Part shown: positions 47,367-57,250 of the stretch, piece after piece
Numbering within the stretch: position 1 is the stretch's first letter
How the letters are laid out: every line of letters starts with the position of its first letter
Made by a program: the position numbers and the translations under genes
Assembly: GCF_012102705.1 (NCBI RefSeq)
Contig: NZ_JAAVTA010000003.1
Location: 143,501 to 207,500, forward strand
DNA: 64,000 nt
From: Haematospirillum sp. H1815
Lineage (GTDB): Bacteria; Pseudomonadota; Alphaproteobacteria; Rhodospirillales; Rhodospirillaceae
Direction: 5' to 3'
The notes under the pieces: model-generated
The model's input: the letters and a program-made list of their open reading frames with translations, nothing else
Databases searched by the model: none
Told to the model about the DNA's origin: nothing

Positions 47367-47398
47367 AAACGGGAGACCATAGACAAAGTCTCCCGTTT
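47367..47398. terminator. Bidirectional terminator between parB and htpX
   Basis: AAACGGGAGAC / GTCTCCCGTTT is an 11-bp stem with a 10-nt loop. On the + strand it is followed by CATTTT, and on the minus strand by TTTTATA, so it can serve both convergent genes. Confidence 0.85.
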
Positions 47399-47423
47399 CA
47401 TTTTGGGTCATGACAAACAGCTC

Positions 47424-48386
47424 TTATCCCCAAGGGCCTCTGCGGTGACCCGGCGCTTTTTCCCATGGTGACGTTTGTCCCCCATCTCTTTCAGATGAAT
47501 TTATTTTACGGTCGTGCGGATGTATGCCGTATTGCTGCGCCATATCCTGAAGGGCCTTGATCCGGTTAGCCGTTGCGGGGTGCGTTGAGAAAAGGTTGTC
47601 CATCGACCGTGCGTGCAAAGGGTTCACGATGAACATATGGGCCGTTGCCGGGTTGGCTTCTGCTGCATGATTGTCAATCTGGCTAGCTCCGCGTTCCAGC
47701 TTTGCAAGAGCACTGGCAAGCCACAGAGGGTTGCCGCAAATGGCAGCACCAATACGATCGGCTTCATACTCCCGGCTACGGGAAATTCCGGTCTGCACCA
47801 ACATTGCGGCCAAGGGGGCCAAGATCATCAGCAGCAGGGACCCAACAAACCCGAGTGGGCTGCTGCTGTTACCTTCTTCAGAACCCCGTGATGATCCCAT
47901 GAAAAGAACCATGTTACCAAGCATGGAGATTGCACCGGCCAGCGTCGCCGTAATGGTCATGGTCAGGGTATCACGGTTACGAACATGGGCCAGTTCGTGG
48001 GCCATCACACCGGCAATTTCTTCTTCGTTCAGAAGAGCCAACAGGCCTGTGGTTGCGGCCACAGCTGCATTCTCGGGGTTACGGCCAGTTGCAAAGGCAT
48101 TGGGCTGTGGGTTGTCTATGACATAGACCTTTGGCATCGGCATGGAGGCACGGCGTGCCAGATGCTCCACAATCCCATAAAGCCCGGGGGCAGACGTACG
48201 ATCAACGGGCCTAGCCCCATACATGGACAGAACCAGACGATCGGAGTTCCAGTACGCAAACATGTTCATCGCCCCGGCCATAAAAAGGGCCATCAGCGCA
48301 CCACCAGCTCCGCCTACCAGATAGCCAACAGCCAGAAAAAGCCCGGTCATCGCAGCGAGAAGAACAGCCGTACGGGCAAAACGCAT
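47424..48386 (-). CDS. htpX: Membrane zinc protease HtpX
   Basis: A 320-residue M48 protease. Two N-terminal helices ([34 protein letters not shown]), the zinc motif [10 protein letters not shown] (H-E-x-x-H), two more helices and [11 protein letters not shown] with the third ligand. It degrades misfolded membrane proteins with FtsH. Convergent with parB. Confidence 0.96.
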   Translation of the reverse strand: MRFARTAVLLAAMTGLFLAVGYLVGGAGGALMALFMAGAMNMFAYWNSDRLVLSMYGARPVDRTSAPGLYGIVEHLARRASMPMPKVYVIDNPQPNAFATGRNPENAAVAATTGLLALLNEEEIAGVMAHELAHVRNRDTLTMTITATLAGAISMLGNMVLFMGSSRGSEEGNSSSPLGFVGSLLLMILAPLAAMLVQTGISRSREYEADRIGAAICGNPLWLASALAKLERGASQIDNHAAEANPATAHMFIVNPLHARSMDNLFSTHPATANRIKALQDMAQQYGIHPHDRKINSSERDGGQTSPWEKAPGHRRGPWG

Positions 48387-48517
48387 AACCTGAAATCCTT
48401 AGCCTGTTACCTTCTGACGCAGACACACGCCTGCGTTCCGTCTATGCTATGACGTGGGACACAACGTCCACACGTCAAGTACTCATTGTTACTATTCTGT
48501 TCTGCAAGGATTTTATT

Positions 48518-48691
48518 ATGTCTGCTCCTCCAGACCCTGTCCCGGGTAACCCGGCTGGAACCCCATCCTCTGATCCAGATCCAGAAAACCAACAAGAAGA
48601 AGCCTCTGTAACCGAAATTGGTGGCCCGAAAGGTGCAGAACCAACACGCTTCGGTGACTGGGAACGCAACGGACGATGCAGTGATTTCTAG
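48518..48691 (+). CDS. DUF1674 / SDHAF4-type succinate dehydrogenase assembly factor
   Basis: A 57-residue protein ending in EIGGPKGAEPTRFGDWERNGRCSDF-like sequence, the C-terminal signature of DUF1674 (SdhAF4 family), which helps assemble the flavoprotein subunit of succinate dehydrogenase. The N-terminal half is Pro/Asp-rich. ATG 48518 has AAGGA 7 nt upstream. It is divergent from htpX. Confidence 0.9.
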   Translation: MSAPPDPVPGNPAGTPSSDPDPENQQEEASVTEIGGPKGAEPTRFGDWERNGRCSDF

Positions 48692-48820
48692 GAGTTCAAG
48701 AATGGCTTCCTGATGATGATTCGTGGCATCCCCGGCACGAATCGGGGCCCTGGTCTTGAAGGAAAGGCATGATAACCGTACCGTTCTTACAGGAAAAATC
48801 AGCTAGGCTACAGGGCATCC

Positions 48821-50224
48821 ATGTCATTTCTTGATGTTTTGATGGATATCCTGAAGGCAATATTCGGAGCGCTTTCAGGAAAACCGGGGGGGGCCGGGGA
48901 CGTCGATGAAGACGATTCCGGCGGGTCAGCTGCGCTTCGCATTCTTCTGCTAACATTCGAGAATGACACAAATGGCTCGGTAACAGAGGCCATTGCAAAG
49001 TCTTTGGCCAAAATACCCGGCCTGTCGATCGTACGTACCACCGAGATTACAGCGCCTGTAGATGACAACGAGGTTCTGCCAAGCTCCTTGGCGGCCATGG
49101 TCAGAAAAGCCAGAATAATGGCTGCTTCTGAAGAAGTTGGCGGCATTCTGGGTGGACATATCACCGCCAACAATACCCTTCGCCTGCGGCTTATCCCCGC
49201 CAGGCTGGATACGGAAGCTGTGAGCTGTGCCCTGTTCTCCGGTGATCTTGTCGAATTCCCACTCCCGCTGAATGGAACGGACGAGATTGTAGCGGTTGCG
49301 GCCCTTACGGCTATATGCTGTGATACAGATGGGACACGCCGTAATCGTTCAGACCGGCTAAGGGAGCTTCCACAAAGCATAGACGAGCTTGTTGGCAGCA
49401 TGGGCGGCCTGTCCCCTGCCGGGGAAGCATCGATTCAGCTTTTCTATGCCGGGGCACTGATAACTTCCGGGTTCCGGACAGATCAAAAGGCTTTGCTGGA
49501 AAAGGCTCTCGACCTGACCAAGGATGCCTTGGCCAAGGCCAAGGAAGGCCTGACAGCAGCACAGGTTGGTGCCGCACGGGCACGCTTTGCCGTTTTATCC
49601 ACCGAGCTGGCATTACGCAGCGATGACTTCCAGAAAACAGAAGAGTTTGTCAGCCACTTCCGTATGGCGGCGGAAACATACCCGCTGGAACTTTTCCCCG
49701 ACGAGAACGCGTTTCTGAACACACAGATGGCCCGGGTCTTGGCCCGCCTTGGACAGTCAACGGGCAAAATCCCCTTCATGCGTTCTGCTGTTGATGCCTA
49801 CTTCGAAGCCTCGCGATCCTGGAACAAAGCATGGCGACCAGATTCATGGGCGGAGCTTCAAAACAACATGGGGTCCGTCATGACCCAGATAGGAGAATTC
49901 TCGGGAAACAGCGAAATACTGGGACGTGCCAGTCGCGTTTTTGAGTCCATCACCGAAGTCTGGAGCCGCGACAAAAAACCAAAACAATGGGCTAACATAC
50001 AGAATAATATCGGCGCATGCCGCTTTGCTGAAGGAAAGCGAAGCAATGACATGGCCACACTGCGGGAAGCCTTGGAGCGTTTTTCATTAGCTCTGGAGGT
50101 TTATGCCGCCGAAGGCATGACCAAGAATGTAACTGTCACCCAGAAAAACATAGCCCGTGTCGAACGCGTGATCGGCTCACAGGAAGCAGGGGCCTCTGCC
50201 CCGAAAGTAGAAAAGCCCGAGTGA
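48821..50224 (+). CDS. Hypothetical protein with TPR-like C-terminal half
   Basis: 467 residues, family not recognised. An amphipathic N-terminal helix (about residues 1-17, SFLDVLMDILKAIFGAL) precedes an acidic linker, then an alpha/beta domain near residues 39-160 (LRILLLTFEND, VGGILGGHI) resembling a periplasmic-binding or TolB-N-like fold. From about residue 200 it is helical with TPR-like repeats, e.g. WAELQNNMGSVMTQIGE and WANIQNNIGACRFAEGK, which are alike and about 50 residues apart. No signal peptide is seen. The stop lies inside a 32-bp palindrome containing parS. Confidence 0.78.
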   Translation: MSFLDVLMDILKAIFGALSGKPGGAGDVDEDDSGGSAALRILLLTFENDTNGSVTEAIAKSLAKIPGLSIVRTTEITAPVDDNEVLPSSLAAMVRKARIMAASEEVGGILGGHITANNTLRLRLIPARLDTEAVSCALFSGDLVEFPLPLNGTDEIVAVAALTAICCDTDGTRRNRSDRLRELPQSIDELVGSMGGLSPAGEASIQLFYAGALITSGFRTDQKALLEKALDLTKDALAKAKEGLTAAQVGAARARFAVLSTELALRSDDFQKTEEFVSHFRMAAETYPLELFPDENAFLNTQMARVLARLGQSTGKIPFMRSAVDAYFEASRSWNKAWRPDSWAELQNNMGSVMTQIGEFSGNSEILGRASRVFESITEVWSRDKKPKQWANIQNNIGACRFAEGKRSNDMATLREALERFSLALEVYAAEGMTKNVTVTQKNIARVERVIGSQEAGASAPKVEKPE

Positions 50225-50250
50225 GATGTTTCACGTGAAACATCTCACTC
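50219..50250. other. parS site 5 within a 32-bp perfect palindrome
   Basis: The core TGTTTCACGTGAAACA (50227-50242) is an exact parS. The symmetry extends to 32 bp without mismatch (GAGTGAGA arm and its complement). It lies between two convergent genes, overlapping the stop of the first and 11 bp from the stop of purH. It may also fold as a hairpin in RNA. Confidence 0.92.
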
Positions 50251-50260
50251 TTCCACCGTC

Positions 50261-51847
50261 TCAATGACGAAAATGACGCATGCCGGTAAAGACCATGGCA
50301 AGGCCAGCATCATCTGCAGCCTTGATGACTTCTTCATCACGAATGGAACCACCCGGCTGTATCACGGCCGTTGCGCCAGCCTCTGCCGCAGCAAGCAGAC
50401 CGTCTGCAAAGGGAAAAAATGCATCCGAGGATACAACAGACCCCACAGCCCAGCTCTGCCTCTCGCCGTTGGCTTCTGCCGCCTGGGCGGCACGAAATGC
50501 CGCTATGCGGGAGGAATTAACCCGACTCATCTGCCCTGCACCAATACCAACGGTCATAAAATTCCGCGCATAAACAATCGCATTCGATTTGACATGCTTA
50601 CCAACCGTAAAGGCAAACAGCATATCGCGCATTTCCTGTTCCGATGGCTGGCGCTTGGTGACAACCCTTAAATCCTCGCCTGTCACCAAGGTGTCACGGT
50701 CCTGTATCAGAAGACCGCCCGCAATCGCCTTGACCTGTAGCCCACCTGAATGGGGATCCGGAAGAGAGGATGTGACAAGAACACGGACATTCTTTTTTGC
50801 GGAAAGAATACGGCTGGCCTCAGGATCAATACCCGGCGCAATAATAACTTCAAGAAACAGGTCGCAGAGATCCCGTGCTGTCTCTGCATCCAGAGAGCGG
50901 TTAAAAGCAACAATGCCACCGAAGGCGCTCTCTGTATCACACGACAGGGCCTTGCGGTATGCCTCATGCACTGTGTCGGCAACAGCAACCCCGCACGGGT
51001 TGGCGTGCTTGACGATAACACAGGCAGTTTGAGAAAACTCGGCAACGAGCTCGAAAGCTGCATCGGTATCGTTAAAGTTATTGTAGGATAGCTCCTTGCC
51101 TTGAATCTGTATTGCTGTTGCAACACCGGGACGCTGCTCCCCAGTAAGATAGACAGCCCCACTCTGGTGAGGATTCTCTCCATAGCGTATGGTTTGCTTC
51201 AAACGACCGGCAAGAACCATACGAGACGGGAAGGTACTTCCAACCTGCCGGGAGAACCAATCTGAGATAGCGGCATCATAGCATGCCGTCCGGGCATAAG
51301 CCGCAGCAGCCAGTTGCCGACGCAAATCATGGCTGGTTGCCCCGTCATGCACAGTCATATCCTCCATGACACGGACATAGTCAGACGGATCAACAACGAC
51401 CGTTACAGAATCATGGTTCTTTGCTGCAGCCCGGATCATGGCCGGCCCACCGATATCAATCTGCTCTACGCAATCCTGGAAATCAGAACCTGCCGCAACT
51501 GTTTCGTCAAACGGGTACAAGTTGACCACTACAAGATCTATTGGGTTGATCCCGTATTGCTCCATTTGTTCTTCATGAAACCTGTTACCCCGTATGCCAA
51601 GGAGACCACCATGAATTTTGGGATGGAGGGTTTTGACACGCCCATCCAGCAGTTCAGGAAAACCAGTTACGTCAGAAACCTCACGCACAGCGATCCCGTT
51701 TTTGGCAAGAAGCGCAGCAGATCCACCAGTAGACAGGATTTCCACACCTTTACCCACAAGGAAGCGTGCGAAATCAACAAGGCCGTTCTTGTCAGAAACA
51801 GAAACCAGCGCCCTACGAATATGGGGAATAGCACCAGAAGCAGACAT
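50261..51847 (-). CDS. purH: Bifunctional AICAR transformylase / IMP cyclohydrolase
   Basis: A 528-residue PurH. N-terminal MGS-like cyclohydrolase domain ([48 protein letters not shown]) and C-terminal AICARFT domain ([34 protein letters not shown]). It carries out the last two steps of IMP synthesis. ATG 51847 gives normal length; the open frame continues upstream without family sequence. Confidence 0.97.
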   Translation of the reverse strand: MSASGAIPHIRRALVSVSDKNGLVDFARFLVGKGVEILSTGGSAALLAKNGIAVREVSDVTGFPELLDGRVKTLHPKIHGGLLGIRGNRFHEEQMEQYGINPIDLVVVNLYPFDETVAAGSDFQDCVEQIDIGGPAMIRAAAKNHDSVTVVVDPSDYVRVMEDMTVHDGATSHDLRRQLAAAAYARTACYDAAISDWFSRQVGSTFPSRMVLAGRLKQTIRYGENPHQSGAVYLTGEQRPGVATAIQIQGKELSYNNFNDTDAAFELVAEFSQTACVIVKHANPCGVAVADTVHEAYRKALSCDTESAFGGIVAFNRSLDAETARDLCDLFLEVIIAPGIDPEASRILSAKKNVRVLVTSSLPDPHSGGLQVKAIAGGLLIQDRDTLVTGEDLRVVTKRQPSEQEMRDMLFAFTVGKHVKSNAIVYARNFMTVGIGAGQMSRVNSSRIAAFRAAQAAEANGERQSWAVGSVVSSDAFFPFADGLLAAAEAGATAVIQPGGSIRDEEVIKAADDAGLAMVFTGMRHFRH

Positions 51848-52252
51848 GGACAGATCTTTCCTGAATCTTGTGAGAGCTAGATCCGCTGATAGCACAAAGC
51901 GGTCACCCGCGTATATCCCCATGAACCATGGCATCATTTCATATTGCATACAAAAACGTGCACATATTGCTGTTTCAAACGCCACCGAGATTAATTTTTA
52001 TTACAAAACAAGCAATGAGGATGCTTGGTGAATTGGGTTGTATTTTATAAAAATCAATTACCTTAAGGGGAAATTCAGACAAGCACCCTAATCATCTTAA
52101 CCATATGTGTTTGATGTACATTTTAGATATCAATTGCACTCAATACGAGCTACCTGTCGTACCTTTCAACTAGCATAAGGAAAAAAGGGTCGTTATTGTT
52201 CAATCAAGAATGACGATATTTCTAAAATCTGAAAACATCATGGTGTCACAAG
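51848..52252. other. 405-bp AT-rich intergenic region
   Basis: The divergent upstream region of purH and the PraR-like gene. It is clearly richer in A/T than its neighbours (especially 51950-52110). No gene, terminator or consensus promoter pair stands out; promoters for both flanking genes must lie here. Confidence 0.5.
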
Positions 52253-52729
52253 GTGAATAGTGAGAGCAGAATAAAGATCCGCCGCAGACAACCAATCACG
52301 GCGAAAGAATACGGGCCCGATCCTGTTGACGTACACGTCGGGAAGCGCCTGAAACTGCGCAGACGCCTGATGAAGTTGAGTCAAGAGCAGCTGGGAGAAG
52401 CTGTCCGCGTTACGTTTCAACAGATACAAAAATACGAACGTGGGCATAACCGCATATCGGCATCCCGCCTGTATGATATTGCGCGCGTTCTTGGTGTTGA
52501 TGTTGCTTTTTTCTTTGAGGATATTGGGCACGATGTCACAGAGCATCGTCCGACACAGAACCTGCCACAAAACGCAGGATTAGGCGAAAATCCCGTGCCC
52601 GCCTATGAACAAGATCCTCTCTCACGTAACGAAACCATGGAGCTGGTCCGCCTTTTCTGGAAACTCCCCAGCAGCGAAATGCGTCGTAACATTCTGGAAT
52701 TGCTGAACAGTATGAGCCGACGCGACTAA
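52253..52729 (+). CDS. XRE-family regulator, PraR-like (second copy)
   Basis: A 158-residue regulator of the same type as that at 10320-10796. It shares P-D-P-V-D-V-H-V-G, VTFQQIQKYERGHNRISASRLYDIARVLGV and a helical C-terminus with LVRLFWKLPSSEMRRNILELLNSM. The start is GTG 52253 with a weak ribosome binding site. The two copies are not adjacent, so they may regulate separate targets. Confidence 0.87.
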   Translation: MNSESRIKIRRRQPITAKEYGPDPVDVHVGKRLKLRRRLMKLSQEQLGEAVRVTFQQIQKYERGHNRISASRLYDIARVLGVDVAFFFEDIGHDVTEHRPTQNLPQNAGLGENPVPAYEQDPLSRNETMELVRLFWKLPSSEMRRNILELLNSMSRRD

Positions 52730-52765
52730 ATCAAGAATTCACAGAAAGTATAGCACCATGGCCGG

Positions 52766-52978
52766 TCACACCACGTGATCGGCCATAATTTCTTCTACAA
52801 TGGCCTGTGAAACATCGAGGAAGTGAATGACTTCACCGCAGCGTCGATCTATCGCCCTTCCCTCTTCAAGATCCTTCTTAAGGCCTTCCAAGACACCGTG
52901 GATTCCTCGCAAAAGGCGGCGCACGTCACGAGAATCGAACGTATCAGTTGTATAATCTGAGCGAAGAACCGAATTCAC
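52766..52978 (-). CDS. Small hypothetical protein (70 aa)
   Basis: A 70-residue soluble helical protein: DVRRLLRGIHGVLEGLKKDLEEGRAIDRRCGEVIHFLDVSQAIVEEIM. The amphipathic heptads suggest a helical hairpin. Family not recognised. An AGGGAGGT ribosome binding site lies just upstream of the ATG, which supports it being real. Confidence 0.65.
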   Translation of the reverse strand: MNSVLRSDYTTDTFDSRDVRRLLRGIHGVLEGLKKDLEEGRAIDRRCGEVIHFLDVSQAIVEEIMADHVV

Positions 52979-53213
52979 ACCCTATACCTCCCTTGGGCAA
53001 ACGACTCAGGCACTCGCAAGCAGGTGATCCTATGCCGCCTTGCGCAAAAAAGCCAAACCCTGACAGGGATGGACTATAATAGTTCTTCCGGAAAAACACA
53101 ATCCTTGATTGTTCGCTGTCGATAGAGTGTTGACCCGCCTATCACAATGCCCCATCTAGGGATTTCGGAAACAACGCGTTTCCGTACAATATGCTTTTTG
53201 GAAACGCTGACCT

Positions 53214-53762
53214 ATGTCTGATTCATCTCCTGCCGTGTGGCACGGCACCACAATTCTTTCTGTACGAAAAAACGGCCGGGTTGTTGTTGCCGGAGACGGG
53301 CAGGTCACTCTCGGCTCCACGGTCATAAAATCCAATGCAACAAAAGTGCGTTACATTGGTGACGGCACTGCACTGGTTGGATTTGCAGGGGCAACCGCTG
53401 ATGCCTTTACCCTGTTCGAACGCCTGGAAGAAAAGCTCCGTCAACATCCTGGCCGGCTGGCCCATGCCTGTGTTGAACTGGCAAAGGACTGGCGAACCGA
53501 TCGTTATCTGCGCCGCTTGGAAGCCATGATGGCCGTTGTTGATCGCGATGTTTCCCTTGTTCTGTCAGGAACCGGTGACGTTCTTGAACCCGAGGATGGC
53601 CTGATTGGTATCGGTTCGGGGGGAAGCTTTGCCCTTGCAGCCGCACGGGCGCTGGTTGATATCGAAGCCCTTGATGCAGAAGAGATAGCGCGACGCTCCA
53701 TGAAGATCGCTGCCGATATTTGCGTATACACAAACCGAAATATTGTTCTGGAGAGCCTGTAA
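53214..53762 (+). CDS. hslV: ATP-dependent protease subunit HslV
   Basis: A 182-residue HslV. The catalytic Thr12 follows HG in [26 protein letters not shown], so 11 residues are removed on maturation. [30 protein letters not shown] and [16 protein letters not shown] are family motifs. Forms the HslUV proteasome-like protease. Its TAA stop directly abuts the hslU ATG. Confidence 0.97.
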   Translation: MSDSSPAVWHGTTILSVRKNGRVVVAGDGQVTLGSTVIKSNATKVRYIGDGTALVGFAGATADAFTLFERLEEKLRQHPGRLAHACVELAKDWRTDRYLRRLEAMMAVVDRDVSLVLSGTGDVLEPEDGLIGIGSGGSFALAAARALVDIEALDAEEIARRSMKIAADICVYTNRNIVLESL

Positions 53763-55073
53763 ATGACAGCGTTCAGCCCCCGTGAAATTGTCTCTGAACT
53801 GGATCGCCATATTGTCGGGCAGGCTGATGCCAAACGGGCTGTAGCCGTAGCACTGCGAAACAGATGGCGCCGCCAACAATTGCCCGAAGCCTTGCGTGAA
53901 GAAATCTTGCCCAAGAATATTCTCATGATCGGACCAACGGGAGTCGGAAAGACAGAGATTGCGCGCCGTCTAGCAAAACTGGCCGAGGCGCCTTTCATCA
54001 AGGTTGAAGCAACAAAATTCACCGAAGTGGGGTATGTCGGCCGTGATGTTGAAAGCATCATCCGCGACCTGACAGAAACAGCTGTTCAAGACACACGCGT
54101 CCGCCTGAGGCGACAGGTTAATGCCAAGGCCGAGGTAAACGCTGAAGAACGTGTTCTCGATGCCTTGGTCGGGGAAAAGGCAAGCACAGAAACACGTCAA
54201 AAATTCCGCAAGATGTTGCGCGAGGGCAGCCTGAACGACCGTGAAATTGAACTGCAGCTCCGTGATACAGCCAATCCATCCATGCCAACAATTGATATCC
54301 CCGGAATGCCCGGATCACAGATGGGGATGCTCAATCTGAATGACCTGTTTGGCAAAGCATTTGGCGGAATGACCAAAACGCGCAAAATGACTGTACAGGA
54401 CAGTTACGACATTCTCCTGCGTGAGGAGGCAGACAAGCTTCTGGACGAGGAACAGGTGGTCAAGGAGGCCATCTTCTCTGTAGAAAACAATGGCATCGTC
54501 TTCTTGGATGAAGTGGACAAAATCACAGTCCGGTCGGAAAACAGAGGTGCAGATGTATCCCGGGAAGGAGTTCAGAGAGATCTGCTGCCCCTGATCGAAG
54601 GAACCATTGTGACCACCAAGCACGGCCCGGTGCGAACAGACCATATCCTGTTTATTGCATCCGGTGCATTCCACGTTGCCAAGCCATCCGATCTCCTTCC
54701 GGAATTGCAGGGTCGTCTTCCAATTCGTGTTGAGCTTCAGCCGCTTTGCCAAAATGATTTCCGCCGCATCCTGACAGAGCCAGAAGCCAACCTGATCGAG
54801 CAATACAAGGCCCTTATCGGGACCGAAGGCGTTACACTGGCTTTTACAAATGACGCCATTGATGCTGTGGCCAAACTTGCAACCGAGATCAATGCTGCTG
54901 TCGAGAATATCGGTGCCAGACGTTTACACACAGTTCTGGAAAAACTTTTGGAGGAAATCAGCTTCTCGGCAACCGATCGGGCTGGAGAAAGTATTACCCT
55001 GACAGCAAACGATGTACACGAAAGGCTGGGTGGCATGGCAAACAAGGCTGATCTTTCCCGCTTTATCCTCTAA
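53763..55073 (+). CDS. hslU: HslU ATPase
   Basis: A 436-residue AAA+ unfoldase. Walker A is [16 protein letters not shown], Walker B is [13 protein letters not shown], and the I-domain lies between about residues 110 and 240. The C-terminus ends LSRFIL, used to open HslV. Starts immediately after hslV. Confidence 0.98.
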   Translation: MTAFSPREIVSELDRHIVGQADAKRAVAVALRNRWRRQQLPEALREEILPKNILMIGPTGVGKTEIARRLAKLAEAPFIKVEATKFTEVGYVGRDVESIIRDLTETAVQDTRVRLRRQVNAKAEVNAEERVLDALVGEKASTETRQKFRKMLREGSLNDREIELQLRDTANPSMPTIDIPGMPGSQMGMLNLNDLFGKAFGGMTKTRKMTVQDSYDILLREEADKLLDEEQVVKEAIFSVENNGIVFLDEVDKITVRSENRGADVSREGVQRDLLPLIEGTIVTTKHGPVRTDHILFIASGAFHVAKPSDLLPELQGRLPIRVELQPLCQNDFRRILTEPEANLIEQYKALIGTEGVTLAFTNDAIDAVAKLATEINAAVENIGARRLHTVLEKLLEEISFSATDRAGESITLTANDVHERLGGMANKADLSRFIL

Positions 55074-55106
55074 ATCGAAATTTGCGCCGGGCAAGAAAAT
55101 TTTGTC

Positions 55107-55799
55107 TCAGCTCTTATCGTGTTGAAGCCATAACGCTTCTTTTACCATGTTACGAACAAAGTTCTGATGTGCCTCCACTTCTTCTGGGGTGGGGGCATGC
55201 GGACGGGGTTCCCGGTAGGTACGAGGTGAGGCTGTCTCCCCGCCAACCATCCCGGAATAAGGAGCATTTGACAGTACAAGGCCAGGCTGTCGGCCACCAC
55301 GCAATTCCAGATAAACTTCAGCCAGAAGTTCCGAGTCCAGAAGTGCACCGTGCTTGTCACGACGGCTGTTATCAATATTGAATCGCTTGCACAGAGCATC
55401 CAGGCTTGCTGGTGCACCGGGAAACTGGCGGCGTGCCATCAGGAGCGTATCAACAGCCCGCTCGAACGGAACGGGCGGAAAGCCGTGTGCAACCAGCTCC
55501 GCATTGATGAACTTCATATCAAAAGCAGCATTGTGGATAACCAGCGGGGAATCCGCGATGAAGTCCAGAAATTCTTGCGCTTTTTGAGAGAACAGAGGCT
55601 TCCCGGACAGGAACTCTGTTGTCAGCCCATGAACACGGGCCGCATCGGCCGGCACATCCCGTTGAGGGTCCAGATACGTATGAAAGGTTCTTCCTGTCGG
55701 AACAAGATGAACCAATTCCAGACATCCGATTTCAACAAGCCTGTGTCCCTCTGCGGGATCAAAGCCCGTTGTTTCCGTATCAAAGACAACCTCACGCAT
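55107..55799 (-). CDS. dnaQ: DNA polymerase III subunit epsilon
   Basis: A 230-residue DnaQ. The exonuclease motifs are FDTETTGFDP (Exo I), VIHNAAFDMKFIN (Exo II) and HGALLDSELLAEVYLEL (Exo III). It proofreads for Pol III. It is the last gene of the ppsR-maf-aroE-coaE-dnaQ run. Confidence 0.95.
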   Translation of the reverse strand: MREVVFDTETTGFDPAEGHRLVEIGCLELVHLVPTGRTFHTYLDPQRDVPADAARVHGLTTEFLSGKPLFSQKAQEFLDFIADSPLVIHNAAFDMKFINAELVAHGFPPVPFERAVDTLLMARRQFPGAPASLDALCKRFNIDNSRRDKHGALLDSELLAEVYLELRGGRQPGLVLSNAPYSGMVGGETASPRTYREPRPHAPTPEEVEAHQNFVRNMVKEALWLQHDKS

Positions 55800-55805
55800 C
55801 CTGTT

Positions 55806-56405
55806 TCAACCCACTTGTTCTGAAGAGAGCAACCGAACAATACGGTGCAGGCTGCGAAAAGTTACCCCACGCCCAAGCCCTGTAGGCACAACCCAGTCCG
55901 CACGCCTGCGTTTTTCATGATCCGGCATTTGCCGTGCCAGAATAGCGCACAGACGCTCCTCCGTCATTCCTTTACGGGACAAAACCCGGGCTTTCTGGAT
56001 GGAAAATGGCGCACTGACAACAGCAACATAATCACAGCGATCCTCCCCCCCTGTTTCAAACAATAGGGGAATATCCAAAGCAACAAGGGGAAAGCCCGCA
56101 CGCCGATGCTGTTTGAGGAAACGTTGCTCCGATTGACGAACCAATGGATGAACAATGTTTTCCAGACGGGAAAGAGCCTCCCGATCAGGGAAAACGCAGG
56201 CGCCAAGGGCCACTCGATCAATAACCCCATCACGGACAACACCAGAAAAGGCCGCAGCAACAGCCTGAACGGCTGCACCCGACGGGCCAAGCAAAGCGTG
56301 CACCGTCGTATCAGCATCATGAACGGGAACGCCAAGAATACGCAGCATACGGCAGGCTGTGGATTTCCCCATTCCAACCGAGCCTGTGATTCCCAAGATA
56401 ATCAT
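55806..56405 (-). CDS. coaE: Dephospho-CoA kinase
   Basis: A 199-residue CoaE. P-loop GITGSVGMGKSTACRML, then VPVHDADTTVHALL and VALDIPLLFETGGEDRCDYVAVVSAP. Last step of CoA synthesis. Its ATG overlaps the aroE stop (ATGA). dnaQ follows 6 bp later. Confidence 0.96.
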   Translation of the reverse strand: MIILGITGSVGMGKSTACRMLRILGVPVHDADTTVHALLGPSGAAVQAVAAAFSGVVRDGVIDRVALGACVFPDREALSRLENIVHPLVRQSEQRFLKQHRRAGFPLVALDIPLLFETGGEDRCDYVAVVSAPFSIQKARVLSRKGMTEERLCAILARQMPDHEKRRRADWVVPTGLGRGVTFRSLHRIVRLLSSEQVG

Positions 56406-57250
56406 GTCAGATGCAGGCTCTTGATAACGTGATCACGCAACAGATTATCCACAGTGGGCATAACACCGAACCAAGTCCGGAACCCGGGGCAGGCTTGGTG
56501 CAGGAGCATTCCCAAGCCGTCAACCACCCTGTTGCCACGTCTGCGTGCTGTAGCAAGAAGTGTCGTCTCCAGCGGTTTATACACAATATCACACACAACA
56601 GCCTGTTCCGACAGAGTATCAAGGGACAGCAACAACGGCGGACAGCCTGTCATTCCCAAGCTTGTTGTATTGACCAGCAGAGACAGTGACGGAAAAAATG
56701 GCTTGTAGTTATCCCATTTAACAACCGTAATTCCCGCCCCCAGGTCACGCGCTATAGCTTCTGCTTTTTCAGGTGTTCTATTGGCAATTAAAATATCCTG
56801 AAACCCGGCACTGATCAGAGCGAGCACGACTGACCGGGCCGCACCACCCGCACCAAGAACCAACGCCGGACCTTTGGGATCAACAAGACCAGCCTGGTCC
56901 TGCATATTGCGTATAAAGCCATCCCCATCCGTCGTATCGCCGTGTATGGATCCATCTGTGGAAAACGTCAGGGTATTCACCGATCTTGCCGCACGGGCTG
57001 TTTCCGAAAGCGTATCACATAGCCTCAATACCGCTTCCTTGTGCGGAATTGTCACGTTGACACCACAAAACCCCATACGCGGCAAGGCACGCACAACCAT
57101 TTCAAGATCATCCGGGTGAACGGGCAGGGGAACAAAGGCACCATCAACACCATAGGTCTCAAGCCAAAACCCATGCAAAAAAGGACTAGCCGAGTGGGAT
57201 ACCGGCCATCCCAGAACACCGGCTAATTTTGCATGCCCACTGATCATCAT
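56402..57250 (-). CDS. aroE: Shikimate dehydrogenase
   Basis: A 282-residue AroE. GWPVSHSASPFLHGF binds shikimate, GVNVTIPHKEAVL contains the catalytic Lys, and ALVLGAGGAARSVVLALISAG is the NADP site followed by IANRTPEKA. Overlaps maf upstream and coaE downstream, each by ATGA. Confidence 0.96.
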   Translation of the reverse strand: MMISGHAKLAGVLGWPVSHSASPFLHGFWLETYGVDGAFVPLPVHPDDLEMVVRALPRMGFCGVNVTIPHKEAVLRLCDTLSETARAARSVNTLTFSTDGSIHGDTTDGDGFIRNMQDQAGLVDPKGPALVLGAGGAARSVVLALISAGFQDILIANRTPEKAEAIARDLGAGITVVKWDNYKPFFPSLSLLVNTTSLGMTGCPPLLLSLDTLSEQAVVCDIVYKPLETTLLATARRRGNRVVDGLGMLLHQACPGFRTWFGVMPTVDNLLRDHVIKSLHLT

